A DNA stretch of 8,194 bases from Pseudomonadota bacterium (GTDB lineage Bacteria; BMS3Abin14): assembly GCA_030636965.1 (NCBI GenBank), contig DAOVVW010000025.1:1-8194 (forward strand). Reading direction: 5' to 3'. The position numbers and the translations under genes are program-made. Under the pieces are notes generated by a model, which was given only the letters and a program-made list of their open reading frames with translations, had not been told where the DNA came from and searched no databases. Shown piece after piece: positions 1-6,153 of the stretch (its first letter is position 1; each line of letters begins with the position of its first letter).

Positions 1-1107
1 ATTGATGATGACACTGTTGAATGGGATGTCACAATGGCCCTGGTGGGGGTTGCGAAAACCGACCAGGAGTCCGTAGTCGCTCTCCTGTCGGACGATGATG
101 AATTGATACGGCGCAGAGCCCTGGAGGTCCTTGAGAGACTCGGAGGGGAGATATCAACTGAAAAGATCTATCCCCTCCTGCTCGACCAGAGTGGACACGT
201 CAGGAAGCAGGCTGCTCGGACTATCTCCGTTATGGGGGATATCGCATCTCTCGATCCCCTGCTTTCTCTCCTTGAGGATGAGTACGATGATGTTGCGCAG
301 GGAACCGCTGAAGCCATAGCCTTGATCGGGGGGAAAGACCCGGGTGCGCTTGCTAAAAAGATCGAACCCCTCCTGTCTGCGGCAGTTCCCATGACGAGGG
401 CTCTGGTCATAAGGATTCTTGGAGAAGTGGATGCGAAGAGGCACGAGGCCTTATTTCTGAATGCCCTTCAGGATGAGGAGCCGCTGATCCGGGCCGCGGG
501 GATAAACAGTCTTAAAAAGATCGGTGAAAGTGACGTTTCCTCTGCAATAATAAATTCCCTTGCCGACGAAGACTCAATGGTCAGGGTTGAAGCTGCTCTC
601 GCACTGGAGGAATTGAAGGTTCCTGAAGCGGCTGCGCCTCTGATGGCCGCTCTCAACGACCATGATCCCTGGGTGAGAACGGTGGCTGTCTCGGCTCTGG
701 CTTCCCAGCCAGAGGTTGATGTTCAGGATCTGGCTGACCTCCTTGATACCGATGACAGGATAATAAAGTCTTCTGTAATTGAGGCGCTGGGAAAGAGGGG
801 GGCCGAGGGTAGGGAAGATGTTATAGACATCCTGAGGGAGACCTTCAGGGGGGAAACAGTAGAGATAAAGTGCAACATCTGCAGAGTGATAGGCCAGATA
901 GAGGGTGCAAGAAGCCTTGATTTTCTGACGGTTGCAGCCCAGGACGAGGACAGTAGCGTAAGAACATTTGCTGCACAGGCCCTGGCATCCTTCGATGAGG
1001 ATGCTGCGCGCAGGCTACTGTTGAATATCTCCGAAAACGACCCTGACAGGAAGGTCAGGGAAGCCGTCAGATCCATTATCTCTTCTGGAAGCCGGGATGC
1101 TGTTTGA
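1..1107 (+). CDS. HEAT-repeat (PBS-lyase-like) protein of a chemosensory operon, 5' end outside the window
   Basis: An alpha-solenoid scaffold protein that probably binds another protein; no catalytic motif is visible. From the first ATG at 34 there are 357 residues. They are built almost entirely of about ten degenerate HEAT units of roughly 30 residues, near 11-37, 43-70, 73-98, 136-164, 166-195, 197-225, 229-255, 262-290, 293-320 and 323-350. Typical second-helix motifs are HVRKQAARTI, MVRVEAALALEEL, WVRTVAVSALAS and SVRTFAAQALASF. The frame is open back to base 1, and those eleven codons themselves read like a HEAT helix, so the ATG at 34 is probably internal and the gene partial. There is no signal peptide or membrane segment in the visible part, so it is probably cytoplasmic. 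Its 3' end overlaps cheR by 11 nt, implying translational coupling and a role in the same pathway. From memory, a PBS-lyase HEAT protein (Cpc7) is also part of the Myxococcus xanthus Che7 cluster. Its partner here is unknown. Confidence 0.88.
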   Translation: MDDDTVEWDVTMALVGVAKTDQESVVALLSDDDELIRRRALEVLERLGGEISTEKIYPLLLDQSGHVRKQAARTISVMGDIASLDPLLSLLEDEYDDVAQGTAEAIALIGGKDPGALAKKIEPLLSAAVPMTRALVIRILGEVDAKRHEALFLNALQDEEPLIRAAGINSLKKIGESDVSSAIINSLADEDSMVRVEAALALEELKVPEAAAPLMAALNDHDPWVRTVAVSALASQPEVDVQDLADLLDTDDRIIKSSVIEALGKRGAEGREDVIDILRETFRGETVEIKCNICRVIGQIEGARSLDFLTVAAQDEDSSVRTFAAQALASFDEDAARRLLLNISENDPDRKVREAVRSIISSGSRDAV

Positions 1108-1960
1108 CCATCCTCCAAGGATCGATCTGACAGGCGAGGAGTTCGAGCTCCTCTCTGCATTCATATACGATTACTGCGGTCTGTATTTCGACGACAGCAG
1201 TAAATTCCTGCTGGAAAGCCGGCTCCAGAATCGCCTCAGAATCCATCATTTTGATTCCTTTCTAAAGTACTACCAGTATCTTCTGTACCATCCCGAAAAA
1301 ATGAAGGAGATAAACGAGCTTATTGACGTACTCACAACCAATGAAACATATTTTTTCAGGGAGATGAAGCAACTGGATGCCTTCTCCATGGAAATACTCC
1401 CTGAACTGGCCCAGCGTAATGCCAGGACAAAAAGGCTTAACATCTGGAGCGCAGGCTGCTCTACTGGTGAAGAGCCTTATACCCTTGCCATACTTCTTGC
1501 CAGGACCGGGCTCTTCTCACAGGACTGGAATATAAATATAATCGGGACCGATATCAGCCAACGAGTATTGAAAACCGCGAGAAAGGCTGTGTACACTCAG
1601 TCATCCTTCAGGGTTACTGAGAAGGAGTATATAAACAGGTATTTCAATGAGATCGACGGAAAATGCCATCTTGACGATTCCATCCGGTCCATGGTCCAGT
1701 TCGGGCATATCAACCTGCTTGACGGAAAGATGCTGGGTCTTATTTCCGCCTGTGACATTATTATGTGCAGGAACGTTATTATTTATTTCGATGGAAACGC
1801 AAAGGCGCGGGTGGTCAATTCATTTCACAAAAAACTGTCCCCGGGTGGATATCTCCTTCTTGGCCATTCGGAATCTCTCATGAATATAACAACGGCTTTT
1901 AAGCTCAGACATTTAAAGCATGCTATGGTCTATCAGAAGGCGGGCGAGGAGCATTCTTGA
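1097..1960 (+). CDS. cheR: Chemoreceptor glutamate O-methyltransferase CheR
   Basis: Transfers methyl groups from S-adenosylmethionine to glutamates of chemoreceptor signalling domains, setting adaptation opposite CheB. The 287 residues match the usual family length. A helical N-terminal domain (about 10-75) comes first. The TTNETYFFRE motif at about 80-89 is the family signature next to the active site. The Rossmann-type SAM site follows, with WSAGCSTGEEPYTLA at 117-131 and the acidic strand end GTD at 150-152. The late motifs CRNVIIYFD (224-232) and GHSES (256-260) are both intact. It is soluble and cytoplasmic. The ATG at 1097 lies inside the end of the HEAT gene, with a GGAAG element 5 nt upstream. 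Its stop overlaps the cheB start (TTGA). There is no fused TPR or receptor-tethering domain. Whether it needs a receptor C-terminal pentapeptide cannot be told by eye. Confidence 0.97.
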   Translation: MLFDHPPRIDLTGEEFELLSAFIYDYCGLYFDDSSKFLLESRLQNRLRIHHFDSFLKYYQYLLYHPEKMKEINELIDVLTTNETYFFREMKQLDAFSMEILPELAQRNARTKRLNIWSAGCSTGEEPYTLAILLARTGLFSQDWNINIIGTDISQRVLKTARKAVYTQSSFRVTEKEYINRYFNEIDGKCHLDDSIRSMVQFGHINLLDGKMLGLISACDIIMCRNVIIYFDGNAKARVVNSFHKKLSPGGYLLLGHSESLMNITTAFKLRHLKHAMVYQKAGEEHS

Positions 1961-3057
1961 AAAATATCAAAAAAATAAAAGTGCTTGTTGTTGATGATTC
2001 CGCATATAACAGGAAAATGATCAAGTCCATGGTTCTTGAGATGGATGAGGTGGAATCTGTCAGTGTGTCCTCTGATGGAGAGGAGGCTATTAAACACATC
2101 CTCGCCGACCAACCTCAGGTAATAACCCTTGACCTGAACATGCCCCGTATGGATGGCTTTACATTCCTTCGCTGGCTGATGAAACATAATCCTCTGCCAG
2201 TTGTAGTAGTGAGCGCTGAAGGCGGAGAAAAAAACGTCTTCAGAGCCCTCGATCTGGGAGCCCTGGATTTTATCGTTAAACCTGTGCGCTACGCTTCAGA
2301 GAGAATTGTAGATATAAAACCGGAGCTACAGGAAAAGGTCAGAGCTGTTGCCGATATGGATCTTGGGCTGTATCTCTCCCGTCTAAGGAGAACGAAGCCT
2401 GAAGCAACACGAGCAGTCTCGCCCCGGTCCGAAGTAGAGGGAAAATTACAGGGTGTCGTGGTCATAGGGGCTTCCACCGGAGGGCCGTCTGCCGTTCAGA
2501 AAGTTCTTTCTGACCTTCCTCCCGATCTCCCCTATTCCTTTGTGGTTGTACAGCACATGCCCCCGGTTTTCACCGCGCAGTTCGCAAAACGTCTCGAAAA
2601 GAACACTTCATTCATCGCCAAGGAAGCCGAGGATGGTGACACCCTCGCTCCCGGTCAGATCTACGTTGCTCCAGGTGGATTTCATCTTGAAGTGAGGAAA
2701 ATCAAGACCGGCAGGCTAGCAGTCAAGGAAAGGGGAAATGAGGATCGCTACGTACCATCCATAGATATGGCCATGTCCTCAGCGGCAAGGAGTTTTGGGG
2801 GCAGTGTCGTGGGTGTTCTTCTGACAGGAATGGGAAACGATGGAGCCAATGGTATGCTCGAGATCGTTAACGCCGGGGGTAAAACCATTGTGGAATCAGA
2901 AGAAACTGCGGTTATCTTCGGTATGCCGAGGGCTGCGATCGGCAAAAATGCTGCTGGATCAATTGTTGACCTTGATGGAATATCCGGAAAGCTGCTGGAG
3001 GTCCTGAAAGGCAACTCCGTCTTGAAAAAAGCCCGAAGCGATGATACTAAAAAGTAG
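1957..3057 (+). CDS. cheB: Chemotaxis response regulator / protein-glutamate methylesterase CheB
   Basis: Removes receptor methyl esters, and in many bacteria deamidates receptor glutamines, when phosphorylated by CheA. The 366 residues have both expected domains. The receiver (about 6-125) has acidic residues D13-D14, phosphoacceptor D59 in TLDLNMPRMDG, S86 and K108 in FIVKPV. A linker of about 40 residues follows. The methylesterase domain (about 165-352) has the triad candidates S173 in GASTGGP, H200 in QHMPP and D295 in GMGNDG, spaced as in the family. The start is a TTG that overlaps the cheR stop by 4 nt. A GAGGAG Shine-Dalgarno at 1946-1951 supports it, and no in-frame ATG occurs before residue 21, which already lies inside the receiver. 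It is the last gene of the + strand unit. The region downstream is the structured repeat region 3058-3282. It should be active, as no key residue is missing. Confidence 0.97.
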   Translation: MKNIKKIKVLVVDDSAYNRKMIKSMVLEMDEVESVSVSSDGEEAIKHILADQPQVITLDLNMPRMDGFTFLRWLMKHNPLPVVVVSAEGGEKNVFRALDLGALDFIVKPVRYASERIVDIKPELQEKVRAVADMDLGLYLSRLRRTKPEATRAVSPRSEVEGKLQGVVVIGASTGGPSAVQKVLSDLPPDLPYSFVVVQHMPPVFTAQFAKRLEKNTSFIAKEAEDGDTLAPGQIYVAPGGFHLEVRKIKTGRLAVKERGNEDRYVPSIDMAMSSAARSFGGSVVGVLLTGMGNDGANGMLEIVNAGGKTIVESEETAVIFGMPRAAIGKNAAGSIVDLDGISGKLLEVLKGNSVLKKARSDDTKK

Positions 3058-3085
3058 GCATTACAGGAGAAGTTCAATAGGTGTA

Positions 3086-3109
3086 TGATGACTTCGCAAG
3101 AAGTCATCA
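3086..3109 (+). other. Perfect 10-bp hairpin with GCAA loop downstream of cheB
   Basis: TGATGACTTC at 3086-3095 pairs perfectly with GAAGTCATCA at 3100-3109 around the loop GCAA. In a transcript running in the cheB direction this is a GNRA-type tetraloop closed by C-G; the opposite strand would have a UUGC loop. It starts 29 nt after the cheB stop. No U-tract follows, so it is not a standard intrinsic terminator. It could protect the 3' end of the che mRNA or be part of the adjoining repeat. The structure is certain as a DNA palindrome; its role is not known. Confidence 0.7.
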
Positions 3110-3111
3110 AA

Positions 3112-3187
3112 GCGCCCATTGAGGGCGCCCAAATCAATGACTTGCACATTACCATCGCGCCCGAGCATGGGCGCCCGTATCAATGAC
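3112..3187. repeat. Short direct repeats carrying GGGCGCCC palindromes
   Basis: Two 19-nt direct repeats, at 3123-3141 and 3169-3187, share GGGCGCCC followed by two variable bases and ATCAATGAC. They are offset by 46 nt. Each GGGCGCCC is the 3' arm of a small GC-rich hairpin: GCGCCC 3112-3117 with GGGCGC 3123-3128 (loop ATTGA), and GCGCCC 3157-3162 with GGGCGC 3169-3174 (loop GAGCAT). Neither hairpin is followed by a T-tract. The right-hand repeat runs into repeat copy A. The arrangement suggests internal duplication within an intergenic element rather than a gene. Confidence 0.65.
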
Positions 3188-3282
3188 GTAAACCTTGAGT
3201 CATTGAGCCGTGAGGGAAGCGGAAACGACGCTTTTCGCTTCCCGCAGAGCAAAAAGCCATGGATGGACTTTTTACGACCCTA
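3173..3282 (-). repeat. Dispersed hairpin repeat, copy A (long form)
   Basis: Read on the - strand, this begins immediately after the stop codon of the four-TM protein gene. It aligns without gaps to 110 nt at 8007-8116, with about 82 matches by hand count. It contains three stem-loops. The first (3249-3275) is shared with copies B and C: a stem of about 11 bp with one bulged T and one G-T wobble around a TCCA loop. The second (3214-3243) has an 8-bp outer stem plus 3 inner pairs in 30 nt. The third pairs 3180-3187 with 3199-3206 (TCAATGAC/GTCATTGA). It sits between convergent genes, so it could also act as a two-way 3' end signal. It has no transposase, coding frame or clear target-site duplication. 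Confidence 0.75.
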
Positions 3283-3801
3283 TCAAACTTGACGGTCAAG
3301 TCTTGCGATATTTTCTTCGGCCCTCTTTATCTCCTCCACGCAGTAATTCCAGACACGATAGCTTTCCAGGCACAGGATCGTCAGGCCTGAAATGAAAACA
3401 GCCCAGAAATTTTCCTGGAGTTCTCCTGCATAGTAGTAGAAGCAGTAGAAAGCAAAAAGATAACCGAAGTGGGCCCATCCACGGTATGAGTTCGACCCCC
3501 TGCCCATTCTCGCCAGGATAAGTGTCAATGCCGAGAAGCTGTAGACTACCAGGGCAATGCTTATCAGAGTCACAGGTGGTGAGGGTCCCAGCACTTCGCG
3601 TATGCCGGTGGAGAGCGGGGGGATCAACCTTTTCTCCAGCATCGCTACGGCACTTATAATGGTAAACACAGCGGTCGCCCAGAACCCCACCTGCGTGCGG
3701 GAGCGAAGACGGCGAATTTTCTGTAGAATCTCCTGCCGCCGCAGATCTACATCACTGTTTTCTCGAGGGAATGATGGTGTTTTTTCCTGATTGGAGTTCA
3801 T
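3283..3801 (-). CDS. Unrecognised four-TM inner-membrane protein
   Basis: I do not recognise the family. The ATG at 3801 gives 172 residues. A charged N-terminal segment (about 1-36, ending in the basic cluster RRLRSRTQ) is followed by four hydrophobic stretches near 37-55, 74-98, 108-126 and 131-149. The third is unusually rich in Phe and Tyr (FYCFYYYAG). A short charged, possibly coiled-coil tail follows (EEIKRAEENIARLDRQ). No catalytic or metal-binding motif is visible. A longer frame opens with a TTG at 3840, but that codon lies inside a hairpin (3831-3864) and no Shine-Dalgarno supports it; the ATG also lacks an obvious one. It is the last gene of the - strand series, 99 nt downstream of the haem-HAMP gene. 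Its stop abuts repeat copy A. Codon-like composition and a well-formed membrane topology support a real gene. Confidence 0.7.
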   Translation of the reverse strand: MNSNQEKTPSFPRENSDVDLRRQEILQKIRRLRSRTQVGFWATAVFTIISAVAMLEKRLIPPLSTGIREVLGPSPPVTLISIALVVYSFSALTLILARMGRGSNSYRGWAHFGYLFAFYCFYYYAGELQENFWAVFISGLTILCLESYRVWNYCVEEIKRAEENIARLDRQV

Positions 3802-3830
3802 GAGAACAAAGAAATCTGTTGTGCAGCGCA

Positions 3831-3864
3831 AAACCGGCAACCGTCTATAACCAGACGCCGGTTT
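3831..3864 (-). terminator. Candidate terminator or attenuator hairpin after the haem-HAMP gene
   Basis: AAACCGG at 3831-3837 pairs with CCGGTTT at 3858-3864, and CGTCT at 3842-3846 with AGACG at 3853-3857. This gives a 12-bp stem with a 4-nt bulge on one side and a 6-nt loop. Read on the - strand it lies 36 nt after the stop of the haem-HAMP gene. Only four T residues follow or overlap the 3' arm, so intrinsic termination would be weak. It lies before the four-TM protein gene and may separate or attenuate its expression. Confidence 0.35.
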
Positions 3865-3900
3865 CTGCTACTTAAATATCGGGTTTTTGATCCCTATTCT

Positions 3901-4698
3901 TCAGGCGCCCGGTTTTCTTTGGTCGGTTACCATTCCATGAATGGTTTTCGCCAGGTCTTCTATCTCACTGACACCCTCGGGTACTGGTGTATCGTACTCG
4001 CCCCTGGACAAACTTGCCGTGTAATCGAACAGATCATTTATGGGCACAAGCACATTGCGCCTGAGAAGTGCAGCGCCTCCCCCAACCGAGAGCACCAGGA
4101 TCATAACGCAGAAGACTATCATCCGCAAACGCAATGACGCAAGTGATTGGATGAATGTTTCCTGGGACAGACCTATGTCTAGAGTACCCAGTACGTACTG
4201 ATCAGGTGAATGAACATGACATGATCCGCTGTAACAGGTTTCCTCGCCGTAAATTGGCGCTGTAATTGCCAGCACTTCACTTCCATGTTCATTTATATAT
4301 CGGCGGGCGCTTTCCATCGACCTGAGCCTCGTCTCAGGTTCCGAGACGCTGTGACACCCGATACATCCAGCGGTTTTCTTATCTACCTGTCGGTTAAGCT
4401 CGTCAGAGGAAGAAGAGAATTTTATCACCCCCTTTTTATTGAAAATACGCACGTGTTCCACATCCTCCTGGCTTCCGATAGCAATTATCGTCATGAAAAG
4501 GGTCTCTCTGTCGGATTTCAACATGGAGTACCGAGTCGATTTTATTATTGTATCCGCAAGGTTGGCCTCATGTTTTATGGTATCTTTTTCGAGGTCGGCC
4601 TTTATGAATGAATACAGGACCATGCAGCTGACGATGACAAAACCGGTCAATGTAAGCGCAATGGGGAAAACGGCTCTTTTCAAAAAATTATTCAGCAT
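3901..4698 (-). CDS. Membrane-anchored c-type-haem sensor protein with HAMP domain and no output domain
   Basis: Probably a redox- or ligand-sensing protein with its haems in the periplasm. The 265 residues begin with TM1 (about 13-33), followed by a periplasmic domain (about 34-190). That domain carries one CxxCH (CIGCH, C112/C115/H116) and one CxxxxCH (CYSGSCH, C155/C160/H161), the latter being the spacing known from class III cytochromes. TM2 (about 192-212) and a HAMP segment (about 213-258, with VPINDLF and EIEDLA) follow, and the protein then stops. A histidine-kinase or chemoreceptor signalling domain normally follows HAMP; none is present here or in the 99 nt downstream. The start at 4698 is chosen because GGAA lies 6 nt upstream. 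An in-frame ATG at 4710 touches repeat copy B and has no Shine-Dalgarno. The gene lies 113 nt downstream of the NrfD-like gene. It may report the redox state of that module, by inference from position. Truncation of a longer sensor is an alternative. Confidence 0.85.
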   Translation of the reverse strand: MLNNFLKRAVFPIALTLTGFVIVSCMVLYSFIKADLEKDTIKHEANLADTIIKSTRYSMLKSDRETLFMTIIAIGSQEDVEHVRIFNKKGVIKFSSSSDELNRQVDKKTAGCIGCHSVSEPETRLRSMESARRYINEHGSEVLAITAPIYGEETCYSGSCHVHSPDQYVLGTLDIGLSQETFIQSLASLRLRMIVFCVMILVLSVGGGAALLRRNVLVPINDLFDYTASLSRGEYDTPVPEGVSEIEDLAKTIHGMVTDQRKPGA

Positions 4699-4709
4699 TT
4701 TATATTCCA

Positions 4710-4746
4710 TAGAGTCGTAAAAAATCCATCCATGGCTTTTTACTCT
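4710..4746 (+). repeat. Dispersed hairpin repeat, copy B (short form)
   Basis: This matches the first 37 nt of copies A and C with few differences and then diverges, so only the first hairpin is present. Stem bases are 4717-4743, with additional pairing of AGAGT and ACTCT at the outer ends. It lies between the NrfD-like gene and the haem-HAMP gene, which are both on the - strand. An ATG at 4708-4710 overlaps its edge. It may act as an mRNA processing or attenuation structure, which is inference. Confidence 0.7.
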
Positions 4747-4811
4747 ATCCCCCTGCTCGTGGCAGATCTCTTCAGGGTACTGTTTTCAATACAGGCTTTC
4801 CGGCCTCAAGT

Positions 4812-6152
4812 TTATTTTGCTGTTCGTCGAAATACGCCTGCCTGGGCGGGTTCCTTCCCTGGAAAATGACTCTTTTCCACAGCCGTTGAATATTCCCTGA
4901 AAGGTGCCGGTTTCCAGGAATAGAGCACCGGCAGGCGATAGAGTATGAATCGGTAGGTAATGATATAGATCGTAAACAGGGTAACGGCAATGATGATCTC
5001 GAAAATATGGGGGATCTCCTGATATAAATTCCAGTTAAACGCTATGATAGCCGTGTTGAGCCGGTTAAGGACAATCCCGAATACGGTCATAAAAGCTGCA
5101 AACCGGGCGAGGCCTGCCAGATTTCTCCTAATTGATACGGAAAAGAGAATCAGCGGAATTATTACTCCAACGGCCATCTCCAGCATGAACCATAACCCCC
5201 ACCCTGTGGCGAGATAGGCCCATTCATTGTCGTGCGCTATACCGATCAGTTTCAGGGCGATATATGTGACCATCGCCATGCTCGCTCCCTTGGCCAGGCC
5301 GATGGTCAGCCTGTCCAGATTCTCCAGGAAATTGTCGTCACAGCGCCATGCCATGGTTTTCTTGACTACGGTACTTACAACAATAACCATGCCCAGACCC
5401 GCAAATATGGAGGAGCAGAAGAAAAAGATCCAGAGGTACGGGGCTGAATACCATAGCGGATGCACTTTACTCGGAGCGTATGAAAAAAGTGCGCCCAGCG
5501 CTCCCTGGTGAAGAGTTGAAAGGATAATACCCGCTACGGTCAACCCGATAGTTATCCGCTTAATAAAGAGTTTGGCAAGGGGCCAGTTAGCCCACTCGAA
5601 AAAGGCCTCTGACACCTCCATCATCTGGACTGTAAGATATACAGCAACATGCCAGCCGACCAGGAAAAGGACAGCTGCTGTCCCCCAGGTGACGAACATG
5701 GGATAATGCAGTCGCCACGGCTGCCCTAGATCTACGAGAAGATAAATAACAGCAAAGAGATACCCCAAGAGACCGTTAAGAAGTGCCAGCCTTTCAATCG
5801 GTTTGAAATCCCGGCGACCGAATAACTCAACTGTTGTACCGAGAAGAAAACCGGAAGCAGACAGCGGGACCATGGTGAACAGACCGAATCCCAGAAAAAG
5901 TCCCCACGGATAATCGTTGGATGAATGCGTCACAGTTCCCAGACCAAAAACAAACCTGTAAACAATGAGTGGAACACCTAAAGCCAGGATGATACACATC
6001 GCCCAGTTGAGAGGGTTTCTCATTATCTGGCTCAGATACTCGCGTGGAGCAAGTCCGAGGAGCAATTTTTCCTTGAAACTCCAAGGCTTTTTGGTGTCGG
6101 GTTCATGAAGAGAATCTATTATTAAGAGTCCCTTCCCGCTGAGTTCCCTCAT
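4812..6152 (-). CDS. NrfD/HybB-family quinone-interacting membrane subunit
   Basis: An integral membrane protein that in this family exchanges electrons between menaquinone and a partner ferredoxin. The 446 residues have about ten hydrophobic segments, spread from about 50 to 405. HybB-type motifs are visible: DLGQPWR (141-147), STLHQGALGALF (212-223) and NRLNTAIIAFNW (363-374). The length fits HybB-like members better than short NrfD. The N-terminal 45 residues are soluble and the C-terminal tail (about 408-446) is charged. The start at 6152 is one base after the stop of the ferredoxin gene and has a strong AGGAGG six bases upstream. A longer frame reaches 6218 but would run inside the ferredoxin gene. 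Tight coupling to the HybA-like subunit implies a complex of the two. Without a hydrogenase large or small subunit nearby, the name HybB would overstate the function. Electron direction cannot be read from sequence. Confidence 0.93.
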   Translation of the reverse strand: MRELSGKGLLIIDSLHEPDTKKPWSFKEKLLLGLAPREYLSQIMRNPLNWAMCIILALGVPLIVYRFVFGLGTVTHSSNDYPWGLFLGFGLFTMVPLSASGFLLGTTVELFGRRDFKPIERLALLNGLLGYLFAVIYLLVDLGQPWRLHYPMFVTWGTAAVLFLVGWHVAVYLTVQMMEVSEAFFEWANWPLAKLFIKRITIGLTVAGIILSTLHQGALGALFSYAPSKVHPLWYSAPYLWIFFFCSSIFAGLGMVIVVSTVVKKTMAWRCDDNFLENLDRLTIGLAKGASMAMVTYIALKLIGIAHDNEWAYLATGWGLWFMLEMAVGVIIPLILFSVSIRRNLAGLARFAAFMTVFGIVLNRLNTAIIAFNWNLYQEIPHIFEIIIAVTLFTIYIITYRFILYRLPVLYSWKPAPFREYSTAVEKSHFPGKEPAQAGVFRRTAK

Positions 6153-6153
6153 T

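Noticed and set aside
723..1160. 145-codon - strand open frame opposite the HEAT gene
   Set aside because: It is Ser/Ala/Leu-rich, as expected for the complement of HEAT-repeat codons, and the + strand HEAT periodicity explains the region.
2748..3155. 135-codon - strand open frame crossing the cheB 3' end
   Set aside because: It overlaps the intact methylesterase active-site region of cheB and continues into the hairpin region; no family features.
3173..3282. Insertion sequence or CRISPR-like array as an explanation for the repeats
   Set aside because: There is no transposase frame, no clear target-site duplication, and no regular repeat-spacer pattern; copies are single and far apart.
3802..3840. 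TTG-initiated N-terminal extension of the four-TM protein
   Set aside because: The added residues lie in a hairpin, have no Shine-Dalgarno, and an ATG at 3801 gives a sensible product.
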